The notes under the pieces were generated by a model. The model saw nothing but the letters and a program-made list of their open reading frames with translations. It was not told the origin of the DNA and did not search any database. From positions 1 through 35,382 of the forward strand of contig JAPPNI010000008.1 in the NCBI GenBank assembly GCA_028873865.1: a stretch of DNA of 35,382 nt. Reading direction: 5' to 3'. Numbering within the stretch: position 1 is the first letter of the stretch; each line of letters starts with the position of its first letter. This document shows positions 1 through 9,280 of the stretch, piece by piece. The DNA comes from Chloroflexota bacterium. GTDB taxonomy: Bacteria > Chloroflexota > Dehalococcoidia > Bin125. A program made the translations under genes and the position numbers.

Positions 1-761
<761 letters not shown>

Positions 762-805
762 GGGGGCGCCGGATCCGCGAGAGCAACTGAGAGTAGTAGG
801 GGTCG

Positions 806-1684
806 ATGGCCAACACCCGCGAAATCCGACGGCGTATCCGCTCGGTCGAGAACACGGCCAAGATCACCAATGCGATCCAGCTGGTGGCGGCGTCGAAGAT
901 GCGCCGCGCACAGGATCGGGCGCTGCAGGCGCGACCGTACGCGGAGAAGATGCAGGCCGTGCTCGGTCACCTGTCCGGCGTCGCCAGCGATCCGGAGAGC
1001 GCCCATCCGCTGCTCGAACGGCGCGACATCAACGAGACGACCGTGATCCTGATCACGCCGGACCGTGGCCTCTGCGGCGGTCTGATTGCGAATCTGGAGC
1101 GCCACACCGGTGAGATCGTGCTCGGCCCTGAAGCCGGCGGCTCGGGCGATATCTCGATGATCCCGGTGGGCCGCAAGGGCGGCGACTACTTCCAGCGCTT
1201 CGGGATTGATTTCCGCGCCAGCTTCCAGGAGCTTGGCGACTATCCGGGGCTGGCCGAGACCCAGCCGATTTCCCGCATCGCGATCGACGACTACACCGAA
1301 GGCCGCGTGGACCGAGTGCTGCTGGTCTATGCCTCGTTCGTCAACACCGTGACGCAGGTCCCGGTGACCGTGCCGATCCTGCCAGTCGAACCGCCGGCCA
1401 GCGATGAGGATTCCTCGGGCGAGACGCAGTACATCTTCGAACCCTCGCCGCAGGAAGTGCTGGCCGATCTGCTGCCGCGCTATGTCGATCTGCTCGTCTA
1501 CCAGGCCGTGCTCGAAGCGGCCGCGTCGGAGCAGTCGGCGCGGATGGTCGCGATGCGTAACGCGACGGATGCGGCGAACGATATGATCTCCGACCTCACG
1601 CTCGTTTACAACAAGGCCCGCCAGGAGCAGATCACGTCCGAGCTGCTCGACATCACCGGCGGCGTCGAGGCGCTCAAGGGCTAA
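806..1684 (+). CDS. atpG: F1 ATP synthase gamma subunit
   Basis: The product is 292 residues, normal for the gamma subunit, the central rotor stalk that couples proton flow to catalysis in alpha3beta3. The two family ends are both recognisable: the N-terminal coiled-coil helix (ANTREIRRRIRSVENTAKI, then AASKMRRAQ) and the C-terminal helix (MRNATDAANDMISDLTLVYN, then ARQEQITSELLDI). The middle contains the conserved ITPDRGLCGGLIANL segment. ATG 806 is preceded by a purine-rich TAGGGG ribosome site. A HAD gene begins only 3 bases after the TAA stop, so the operon continues through it. Confidence 0.97.
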   Translation: MANTREIRRRIRSVENTAKITNAIQLVAASKMRRAQDRALQARPYAEKMQAVLGHLSGVASDPESAHPLLERRDINETTVILITPDRGLCGGLIANLERHTGEIVLGPEAGGSGDISMIPVGRKGGDYFQRFGIDFRASFQELGDYPGLAETQPISRIAIDDYTEGRVDRVLLVYASFVNTVTQVPVTVPILPVEPPASDEDSSGETQYIFEPSPQEVLADLLPRYVDLLVYQAVLEAAASEQSARMVAMRNATDAANDMISDLTLVYNKARQEQITSELLDITGGVEALKG

Positions 1685-1687
1685 CCC

Positions 1688-2365
1688 ATGTCGACCGGCA
1701 CTTCAGCAGTGATCTTCGACATGGACGGCGTTCTGCTCGACTCCGAGCCGCTGCACTACGAAGCGGTGCGCCAGGCTCTGGCCGAGCAAGGTGTCGACTT
1801 CCCGTACGACGACTACGCCCGCTATCTGGGTACGACGCTGACCAGCACCTGGGACGAACTCTGTGAGCGATACCCGATTACGATGACGCTCGACGAGTTC
1901 GAGGCGCGTTACAACGCTGATGTGCTCGCCCACTACCAGGCCGGCGCGCCGCTGATTCGCGGAGCGCGCGAACTGGTGGCGCAGTTACGGGAAGCCGGCG
2001 TGCCGATCGCGGTCGCCAGCTCGTCGCACCGGATGTGGGTCGACGCGGCGCTGTCCGGCGCCGGACTGAGCGAGTACTTCGATCAGACCACTGCGGGCGA
2101 TGAGGTGTCGATGGGCAAGCCCTCGCCGGAGATCTATCTCAAGGCCGCCGAGAAACTCGGCTTCGACCCGACAGACTGCATCGCCGTCGAGGACGCACCC
2201 GCCGGGGTCGAGTCCGCTCGGGCTGCCGGGATGAAGGTGGTGCTGGTCCGCAGCGAACTGACCAATGACCTCGACCTGACCTCGGACTGGCAGGTCAATG
2301 ACCTGACCGAATTCAAACTCACGTGGCTGTCCAAGCCGTCCGCCGACCTGGTCGGCGCGGTCTAG
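1688..2365 (+). CDS. HAD-superfamily phosphatase (beta-phosphoglucomutase/Gph-like) inside the atp operon
   Basis: This 225-residue protein belongs to the haloacid dehalogenase superfamily, whose members move phosphoryl groups through an aspartyl-phosphate. Motif I is FDMDGVLLDSEP with nucleophile D11 and acid/base D13; the helical cap follows; motif II is IAVASSSH; motif III is the Lys of GKPSPEIYLKAAEKLG; motif IV is IAVEDAPAGVESARAAGM. The pattern is that of the beta-phosphoglucomutase, phosphoglycolate phosphatase or sugar-phosphatase group; the substrate cannot be read from sequence. The ATG lies 3 bases after atpG and the stop 24 bases before atpD, so it is almost surely co-transcribed with ATP synthase. 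Its position between atpG and atpD is unusual, since these genes are normally adjacent. Confidence 0.9.
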   Translation: MSTGTSAVIFDMDGVLLDSEPLHYEAVRQALAEQGVDFPYDDYARYLGTTLTSTWDELCERYPITMTLDEFEARYNADVLAHYQAGAPLIRGARELVAQLREAGVPIAVASSSHRMWVDAALSGAGLSEYFDQTTAGDEVSMGKPSPEIYLKAAEKLGFDPTDCIAVEDAPAGVESARAAGMKVVLVRSELTNDLDLTSDWQVNDLTEFKLTWLSKPSADLVGAV

Positions 2366-3799
<1,434 letters not shown>

Positions 3800-3832
3800 G
3801 CGAACACGGACGAGATCTGAGGGGACGCCACC

Positions 3833-4276
3833 ATGCCGCTCACGCTCGAGATCATCACCGGCGAGCGACGCCTGCTCCGCCAGGAGGATGTCGACGAGGT
3901 CATCGCGCCCGGCTCACTGGGCGAACTCGGGATCCTGCCCAATCACGCCCCGCTGGTGACGTCGCTGGTTCCCGGCGAACTGCGCGTCAAGACGGGCAGC
4001 GAAGTCGAAGAGTTTTTCGTCAGCGGCGGATTCCTCGAGGTGCTCTCGGACGAGGTCACCGTGCTCGCCGACGCGGCCGAACACGGCTCCGAGATCGACG
4101 CGGAACGCGCTGAAGAGGCGCGGCGGCGAGCAGAGGAGCGGCTGGAGCAGGCCAGCGATGCCGACCGCGCACGGGCGCAGGCGGCGCTGTCGCGGTCGCT
4201 GCAGCGACTCCGAGTCCTCGAACACCGCCGACGCCGTGGGGGTGGCGGGCGAGACATGTCGCGCCCGACGGCCTAG
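3833..4276 (+). CDS. atpC: F1 ATP synthase epsilon subunit
   Basis: The 147-residue product matches the epsilon subunit, which binds gamma in the rotor and can inhibit ATP hydrolysis through its C-terminal helices. The N-terminal beta-sandwich occupies roughly residues 1-85 (LTLEIITGERRLL, GSLGELGILPNHAPLVTSLVPGEL, FFVSGGFLEVLSDEVTVLAD), followed by a charged two-helix region rich in Glu, Arg and Ala (about 90-130). The tail HRRRRGGGGRDM is basic and low complexity, with no family counterpart that I recognise. ATG 3833 follows a GAGGGG ribosome site. This is the last gene of the ATP synthase operon in the window; no obvious terminator separates it from the murA promoter. Confidence 0.95.
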   Translation: MPLTLEIITGERRLLRQEDVDEVIAPGSLGELGILPNHAPLVTSLVPGELRVKTGSEVEEFFVSGGFLEVLSDEVTVLADAAEHGSEIDAERAEEARRRAEERLEQASDADRARAQAALSRSLQRLRVLEHRRRRGGGGRDMSRPTA

Positions 4277-4302
4277 CGGGATCGGCCTGGCCCTGCGGCG
4301 GG

Positions 4303-4308
4303 TACAGT
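4303..4308 (+). promoter_or_regulatory. -10 box for leaderless murA transcript
   Basis: TACAGT lies exactly 6 bases before the murA ATG at 4315, and no ribosome site is visible between them. A -10 element at this distance places transcription start at or next to the ATG, giving a leaderless mRNA. The same arrangement precedes the genes at 8562 and 17565. No convincing -35 box is seen. The inference rests on position and repetition only. Confidence 0.5.
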
Positions 4309-4314
4309 CTCCAT

Positions 4315-5610
4315 ATGAGTGCTGTCACCGAGCCGTACTTCAAGATCGATGGGTTGCGCCGTCTGAACGGTGTCCTGCGCGTGAATGGTGCCAAGAACGC
4401 CGCGCTGCCCTGTCTGGCCGCTTCGCTGCTCTCCGACGAACCGTCGCGCCTGCGCTGGGTGCCCGACATTGAAGACGTACACCGGTTCCTCGAGATCCTG
4501 TCGGTCCTGGGCGTCGAATCGGAATTTGAAGACAACGAAGTGGTGGTGCGGCCTTCGGGCGTTTGCGAGGGCAGTCCGCCCGATGCTCTGGCAGCGGCGC
4601 TGCGCGCCTCGTTCCTGGTGATGGGGCCGTTGCTGGTGCGGACCGGAATGGCGAGCTGCGGCACACCCGGCGGGGATGTGATTGGGGCGCGTCCGCTCGA
4701 TGTGCATCTCGCGGGATTTCGAGCGCTCGGCGCAGAGGTCGAATCCGTGGGTGGACGGACGATCGCGCGCGCGCCGACCGGATTGCGCGGCGCGACCTTC
4801 GTGCTCGACTATCCCAGCGTCCTGGGGACGGAGAATCTGCTGCTCGCCGCCACGCTGGCGAAAGGGAGAACCCGTCTCGTCAATGCCGCGATGGAGCCGG
4901 AAATCGTTTGCCTGGCCGACGCACTGAACCAGATGGGCGCGCGAATTTCCGGCGCCGGGGATCACACGATCACGATCGACGGGGTCGAGCGGCTGAGCGG
5001 CGCCGACCATGAGTTGATCCCCGACAGGATCGAGAGCGGCAGCCTGTTGATTGCCGCCGCCGCAACCCGCGGCCAGGTCTGCCTACAGGGCGTGAGGCCG
5101 GATCATCTCGAAGCGCTGCTGGGCAAGCTGGGCGAAACCGGGGTCGAGGTTCGTCGCGCTCCCGCGCAACTGGATATCGGAGTTGGGGCCAACGCTCGGC
5201 TCCTCGCAACTAACCTGCAGTCCTTGCCTTACCCGGGTTTCGCCACTGACCTACAGGCGCCGATGACGGCGCTGCTGACCCAGGTTGAGGGTACCTCGGT
5301 CGTGCACGAGCGCGTGTTTGAGAATCGGATGCAACATCTGGGTGAGCTTCGCAAGTTTGGCGCCAACATCATTGCCGGTGGCGCGGCGCCGGTGGTGATC
5401 GGGCCGACTCCTCTGTCCGGGGCCGTGGTTCGGGGAACCGATATCCGCGCCACGGCCGCTCTGATCGTCGCGGCGCTGGCTGCCGAGGGTGAGAGCCGCA
5501 TCTACGGGGTCAACCACCTGTCGCGCGGATACGCAGACCTGGCCGGTCAATTGCGAGGTCTCGGAGCTGATATTGAGCTGGTCGGGAGCGCAGATACACT
5601 GGCCAACTGA
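4315..5610 (+). CDS. murA: UDP-N-acetylglucosamine 1-carboxyvinyltransferase, Asp-type active site
   Basis: MurA transfers enolpyruvate from PEP to UDP-GlcNAc, the first committed step of peptidoglycan synthesis in the cytoplasm. The 431-residue length and motifs fit: VNGAKNAALP (K27/N28), PGGDVIGARPLDVH, EPEIVCLADALNQMGA, LIPDRIESGSLL, ATDLQAPMTALL and the late HLSRGYADL Arg. The residue equivalent to E. coli Cys115 in PGGCTIGARP is Asp here (D121, GAT at 4675-4677). This Cys-to-Asp state is known in naturally fosfomycin-resistant MurA enzymes such as the mycobacterial one. Both inverted alpha/beta domains are complete. The start has no ribosome site but a TACAGT box 6 bases upstream. The MreB-like gene follows after 37 bases. 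Confidence 0.96.
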   Translation: MSAVTEPYFKIDGLRRLNGVLRVNGAKNAALPCLAASLLSDEPSRLRWVPDIEDVHRFLEILSVLGVESEFEDNEVVVRPSGVCEGSPPDALAAALRASFLVMGPLLVRTGMASCGTPGGDVIGARPLDVHLAGFRALGAEVESVGGRTIARAPTGLRGATFVLDYPSVLGTENLLLAATLAKGRTRLVNAAMEPEIVCLADALNQMGARISGAGDHTITIDGVERLSGADHELIPDRIESGSLLIAAAATRGQVCLQGVRPDHLEALLGKLGETGVEVRRAPAQLDIGVGANARLLATNLQSLPYPGFATDLQAPMTALLTQVEGTSVVHERVFENRMQHLGELRKFGANIIAGGAAPVVIGPTPLSGAVVRGTDIRATAALIVAALAAEGESRIYGVNHLSRGYADLAGQLRGLGADIELVGSADTLAN

Positions 5611-5647
5611 CTACGCTGAACGAACTGACCGACCTGATTCGGAGATC

Positions 5648-6694
5648 ATGTTTTTCACCAAGAGACTCGGTATCGATCTCGGCACCTCCAGACTCAGAAT
5701 CGCCATCCCCGGGCGTGGCGGACGGATCGTGATCGACGAGCCGACGGTCGTCACCCTCTCGGCCCAGGAGAACGCCGTGCTCGCCGCTGGCAGCGACGCC
5801 GCGAGCATGGTCGGTCGGGCGCCCGAGACCGTCAGCGTGATCAATCCCATGCGCGAAGGGGTGATTGACGACTATCGGATCGTCGAGGCGCTGCTGCGCT
5901 ATTACATGGGACTGGTCGTGGGGAAGTTCAACCTCGTTCGCCCCGAGGTCATGATCGCTACGCCGGCCGGAGTGACCAACGTTGAGCAACGCGCCGTCCG
6001 CGACGCGGCCGAGCAGGCCGGCGCCCGCCGGCCGGCTCACCTGATCGCGAATCCGCTCGCGGCGGCGATCGGCGCTGGCGTGCCGATGGGAGATGCGCGC
6101 GGCGCGCTGATCGGCAACCTGGGCGCGGGCCGCTCGGAGGCGGCGGTCCTGTCCATGTACGGCGTCGTGGTCTGGGAGTCTGCCCGGGTGGGTGGCCAGG
6201 TTGTCACCGAAGCGATCGCCGAGCATGTCAAGCGGCGTCACAGCCTGCTGATCGGCGAGCCGACGGCCGAGGAGCTCAAGTTCGCCTCTGCATCGGCGAT
6301 CCCGGTGGAGGAGCCAGTCCGGGCGGAAGTTCGAGGGCGGGATCAGTCGAGCGGGATGCCGCGCAGCGTCACGATCACATCGAACGAACTGGTGCCGTCC
6401 GTGCAACAGGTACTGCAGACCTTCGTCGAAGTCACGCGCAGCACGCTCGAGCGCACCCCTCCGGAGCTGACTGCCGACATCATCGACCGCGGCATGCTGC
6501 TGACCGGCGCTGCGGCGCGTCTGCAGGGGATTGACGCATACCTCGCCGAGCAGGTGGGCATCCCGGTCGCTATCGCGGATAACGCCGAGGATGCAGTCGC
6601 CCTGGGCGCGGCGGAGGCGCTGGACAACCTCGAAATCGTTGGACCGAATCTGCTCGCCCAGGAAAGCGTGCTCGGAGCATCGGAAGCGCGCTGA
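5648..6694 (+). CDS. MreB-like actin homologue with degenerate nucleotide site
   Basis: The 348-residue product aligns with MreB along its length: LGIDLGTSRLRI (phosphate 1), PMREGVIDDY, PAGVTNVEQRAV, AAAIGAG, VVVWESARVGG, LLIGEPTAEELK, SSGMPRSVTI, TLERTPPELTADIIDRG. However, residues that bind or hydrolyse ATP in MreB are changed: LIEEPMAA is LIANPLAA (A134/N135), DIGGGT is NLGAGR (157-162), KIEIG is KFASA (E lost near 213), and LTGGG is LTGAA (286-290). It may be a non-hydrolysing pseudo-MreB acting as a structural partner in the cell-shape machinery. The ATG at 5648 has GGAG just upstream; a longer open frame overlapping murA has no support. It probably forms a unit with murA. Confidence 0.88.
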   Translation: MFFTKRLGIDLGTSRLRIAIPGRGGRIVIDEPTVVTLSAQENAVLAAGSDAASMVGRAPETVSVINPMREGVIDDYRIVEALLRYYMGLVVGKFNLVRPEVMIATPAGVTNVEQRAVRDAAEQAGARRPAHLIANPLAAAIGAGVPMGDARGALIGNLGAGRSEAAVLSMYGVVVWESARVGGQVVTEAIAEHVKRRHSLLIGEPTAEELKFASASAIPVEEPVRAEVRGRDQSSGMPRSVTITSNELVPSVQQVLQTFVEVTRSTLERTPPELTADIIDRGMLLTGAAARLQGIDAYLAEQVGIPVAIADNAEDAVALGAAEALDNLEIVGPNLLAQESVLGASEAR

Positions 6695-6706
6695 GGCCGA
6701 GACCGG

Positions 6707-7405
6707 TCAGTTCGCCGTCGCGTCCGCCTGGTGGTCTTCGACGTAGCCGTCGAACGGCTCCTCGAGGTAGTAGGCCATGCTCTCGAGCTCCATGACCGGG
6801 TCGATCTGTCGCAGCCGCACTCCGTGCGGCACGCTCATCGTCACCGGGGCGTAGCTGAGAATCGCCCGCACGCCACCGTCGACCAGGGTGTTGATGACCG
6901 ACGCCGCGGCCTCGGCCGGCACTGCGACAATGCCCATCGAGACCCGCGTCTTTTCGAGGTACTCCGGCAACGTGGAGACATCGTCGACGCGATGGTTGTC
7001 GATCTTGCGGCCGATTTGATTCGGATCAGAGTCGAAGACTCGGACGACTTCAAACCCGCCAAGTCGGAATCCCCCGTAGCCGAGCACGGCGCGGCCAAGC
7101 TGCCCGACACCGACCAGCACCATTTCCTTGACCCGGCCGTTGAGTCCCAGAATGCTGCGCAGTCGCTCGCGCAGGCCGATCACTTCGTATCCGCGTCCGC
7201 GCTTGCCGAAGCGTCCGAAGTATGAGAGATCCTTGCGAATCTGCGCAGGCGTGACGCCCAGACGACGCCCCAGCTCCTGTGAGGAAATGAAATCGCGGCC
7301 CTCGCTGGCGAGCAACCCGAGCTCGCGCGCGTACAGCGGCAGACGGCGAATGACGATGTCCGGAATCTCGGCTTCGCTCACGCGACCACTCTCAGGAATT
7401 CTCAC
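6707..7405 (-). CDS. rex: Redox-sensing transcriptional repressor Rex
   Basis: Rex senses the NADH/NAD+ ratio and represses fermentation and respiration genes when NADH is low. The 232-residue protein has the N-terminal winged helix (EIPDIVIRRLPLYARELGLL, SSQELGRRLGVTPAQIRKDL, SYFGRFGKRGRGYEV) and a Rossmann domain with VLVGVGQLGRAVLGYGGF, VFDSDPNQIGRKI and MGIVAVPAEAAA. The C-terminal swap helix is present (MAYYLE). The start is GTG 7405 without a ribosome site; an alternative GTG at 7381 would give MSEAEIPDIV, the more usual Rex N-terminus, and has GAGAG upstream. It lies convergent to the MreB-like gene (12 bases) and downstream of the aldo/keto reductase on the same strand. Confidence 0.95.
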   Translation of the reverse strand: MRIPESGRVSEAEIPDIVIRRLPLYARELGLLASEGRDFISSQELGRRLGVTPAQIRKDLSYFGRFGKRGRGYEVIGLRERLRSILGLNGRVKEMVLVGVGQLGRAVLGYGGFRLGGFEVVRVFDSDPNQIGRKIDNHRVDDVSTLPEYLEKTRVSMGIVAVPAEAAASVINTLVDGGVRAILSYAPVTMSVPHGVRLRQIDPVMELESMAYYLEEPFDGYVEDHQADATAN

Positions 7406-7407
7406 TT

Positions 7408-7442
7408 GCGGTTAAGGCTACAACCGCCCCGCCGAATTTCGG
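7408..7442. promoter_or_regulatory. Two palindromes upstream of rex, possible operator
   Basis: GCGGTT and AACCGC form a perfect 6-bp inverted repeat with 8 bases between (7408-7427), and CCGAATTTCGG (7432-7442) is a second palindrome. They sit immediately upstream of the rex start, where Rex commonly represses itself. The sequence does not match a Rex operator that I can recall for this phylum, so the assignment is positional only. Confidence 0.25.
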
Positions 7443-7481
7443 TTTGATCAAGTTTGCCACGAGATTACAGTCGGTTGGCGC

Positions 7482-8480
7482 CTACAACACACGGTCGTCC
7501 GGCTGCCGGAGGCCGAAATCTTCAGCTCGGAGTGTTTCGAGTGTCGCCATGTCCTCGGGCGACAGATCGTGGAGATCAACCGCGGCGATCTGGTCCTCGA
7601 GTTCGGCCCGATTCTTGACGCCGGGCACGACGGTGGAGATGGCGTCCTGTTGCAGCGGAAATCTGGCCGACCAGCGGGACAGCGGCACGCCGTCACGCTC
7701 CAGGAAGCGCAGCGACTGGGCCCGCTGATAGTCCAGGGCGACCAGTGAGTCGGCCGGCACGTCTCGGTCGATCGTCGCGGTCAACGCTCCCGCCGCCAGA
7801 TTGCGGATGCCAATCACGCCGATGCCCAGTTCGGCGGCCAGAGGTAGCAGCTGCCCGTGATCGTGCAGCGACGTGCTCTCGGGCAAGGGCCTGGCGTTGG
7901 AGTCGTTGAGCAGGTTGTAGTAGCACTGCACGGTGTCGAGCGCGCCCTCGCGCAGGACCCCGCGGACCGAGCCCGCTTCACCCATTCCGGTGATGCCGAC
8001 GAATCTGGTCAAGCCATCCTGCTTCAGACGATGCAGGGTTTCCACGGCCAGTATCGCGTCGTCAACCGAGATCGAGCGTCGGTACTGTCCTCGATCGGGC
8101 GTAATCGTGTTGTGCAGCTGGAAGAGATCGACTCGCTCCCGCCGCAGGCGCTCCAGAGACTCCTGGATGCCTCGCTCCATGGCGGCCGGGATATCGGTCA
8201 GGTCTTCGTCGCTCAGCGAGACCTTGGTCGCCACCAGCATCTGTTGCCCTCGACCCTCCGGAGCCTCGAGCAGTGCCCGACCCAGGTTGCGCTCGGCCGC
8301 CCCGTTTCCGTAGCTGGGCGCGACATCGTAGAAGTTGATCCCCTCGGACATGGCGAATGCGATGGTCTCAGCGATCTCCTCATCGGTCGTTTCGCCCCAG
8401 ACGTGCCCGATCCCGCCGCCGCCCAGGCCGATCTCGGAAACGACCAGCCCGGTGCGTCCCAGCTTGCGGTATCGCATCAT
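7482..8480 (-). CDS. Aldo/keto reductase family oxidoreductase
   Basis: This protein of about 332 residues is a NAD(P)H-dependent aldo/keto reductase, a cytoplasmic TIM-barrel enzyme that reduces carbonyls or oxidises sugars and alcohols. The N-terminus YRKLGRTGLVVSEIGLGGGG is typical. The catalytic tetrad is visible: Asp and Tyr in NFYDVAPSYGNGAAE, Lys in LVATKVSL, and His in LFQLHNTI. The C-terminal segment with PVVPGVKNRAELEDQ-like sequence (VVPGVKNRAELED) binds the cofactor phosphate. I chose ATG 8480 because AAAGAGG lies 8 bases upstream; GTG 8486 would be too close to that site. Substrate unknown. It precedes rex on the same strand by 76 bases. Confidence 0.9.
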   Translation of the reverse strand: MMRYRKLGRTGLVVSEIGLGGGGIGHVWGETTDEEIAETIAFAMSEGINFYDVAPSYGNGAAERNLGRALLEAPEGRGQQMLVATKVSLSDEDLTDIPAAMERGIQESLERLRRERVDLFQLHNTITPDRGQYRRSISVDDAILAVETLHRLKQDGLTRFVGITGMGEAGSVRGVLREGALDTVQCYYNLLNDSNARPLPESTSLHDHGQLLPLAAELGIGVIGIRNLAAGALTATIDRDVPADSLVALDYQRAQSLRFLERDGVPLSRWSARFPLQQDAISTVVPGVKNRAELEDQIAAVDLHDLSPEDMATLETLRAEDFGLRQPDDRVL

Positions 8481-8549
8481 CGCCACAGCCTCTTTCTCTG
8501 GTGTTGCAGCTGAGCCTACCCGCGCATCGGACTAGCGGCAGTCGCCGGG

Positions 8550-8555
8550 TACAGT
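8550..8555 (+). promoter_or_regulatory. -10 box for leaderless transcript of the 8562 gene
   Basis: TACAGT ends 6 bases before the ATG at 8562, exactly as in front of murA, and the preceding GGG is shared too (GGGTACAGT in both). No ribosome site is present. The repetition of box and spacing at two unrelated genes supports a real promoter giving leaderless mRNA. Confidence 0.5.
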
Positions 8556-8561
8556 CGGTGC

Positions 8562-9245
8562 ATGAGCCAACCGTCGCATGTCGCCACCTGGCCCAGCCTC
8601 TCCGAAGTACCGTCCCTGTACCCGGATGCGCGCAATCGCGACAATCGTGGAGCGTTCCTGTATCGCGCCGGCAAGACCTGGCCGCTTCGCTCACATTTCG
8701 AGGCCACCCGGCGGATCGCTGTCCTCGCGGTCGGCAGCAACGCGTATCCGAGGCAGTTGTCCGACAAACTGGCCGGCACGCCGGCGGATCTTCAGGGCAT
8801 ACCGACCGTACCGGCGATATTGCGCGACCTCGACGTGGCCTACTGTCCGCTGCGGTCGGCCAGGGGCTATGTCCCGGTCACACTGGCGTCGCGGCCCGGC
8901 GCGATCAGCCTCAGCTGGCTTCAGTGGCTGACCCTCGACCAGCTCAACATCATCTCCGCGACGGAGGGCTCGCGCTACGCGTTGGTGGGAGGCTCTTCGC
9001 TCGCCGCCGCGACCGTCATCCCGGCGCGGCTGCGTCGGCCGGCGACGGTCTTTGCATGGTGGTTCGACTCTGTGCTCAGCCGCCATGGATCTCCTGTCTG
9101 GCTGGACGTCTATCGACCGCCCGTCGATGTCGATCTCGCTGATTCGGAGGCGTCGACCAACGTCCTGCCGCGTGAGTGGATTGAAGTACCACGGGCGCCA
9201 GGAACTCATGCGATTTCCAAAGAAATTATGAGCGAATTGTGTTAG
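8562..9245 (+). CDS. Conserved hypothetical protein, possible gamma-glutamylcyclotransferase-like fold
   Basis: The product is 227 residues. The segment IAVLAVGSNAYPRQLSDKL recalls the YGSN motif that binds substrate in gamma-glutamylcyclotransferase-like proteins, and later SARGYVPVTL, WLQWLTLDQLNIISATEG and YALVGG have the spacing seen in actinobacterial hypothetical proteins of that kind. I cannot point to the catalytic Glu with certainty, so no reaction is assigned. It has no signal peptide or membrane segment. The start is at an ATG without ribosome site but with a TACAGT box 6 bases upstream. Its TAG stop overlaps the TAGCAT box in front of gyrA. It stands alone between divergent AKR and gyrA. 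Confidence 0.7.
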   Translation: MSQPSHVATWPSLSEVPSLYPDARNRDNRGAFLYRAGKTWPLRSHFEATRRIAVLAVGSNAYPRQLSDKLAGTPADLQGIPTVPAILRDLDVAYCPLRSARGYVPVTLASRPGAISLSWLQWLTLDQLNIISATEGSRYALVGGSSLAAATVIPARLRRPATVFAWWFDSVLSRHGSPVWLDVYRPPVDVDLADSEASTNVLPREWIEVPRAPGTHAISKEIMSELC

Positions 9246-9269
9246 CATAGTGAGCAGTAAACCACTGCT
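9243..9269 (+). promoter_or_regulatory. gyrA leader: TAGCAT -10-like box and hairpin before the ribosome site
   Basis: TAGCAT at 9243-9248 overlaps the previous stop codon and could be the gyrA -10 box; no good -35 is visible. AGCAGT (9253-9258), loop AAACC, and ACTGCT (9264-9269) form a perfect 6-bp hairpin that ends directly before the GGAG ribosome site at 9270-9273. Such a hairpin would start at the 5' end of the mRNA and may protect it or modulate initiation; this is inference. Confidence 0.4.
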
Positions 9270-9280
9270 GGAGCCACCGC

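Noticed and set aside
5489..5647. An upstream extension of the MreB-like gene overlapping murA.
   Set aside because: The extra residues do not resemble MreB, whereas ATG 5648 has a ribosome site and gives the normal N-terminus.
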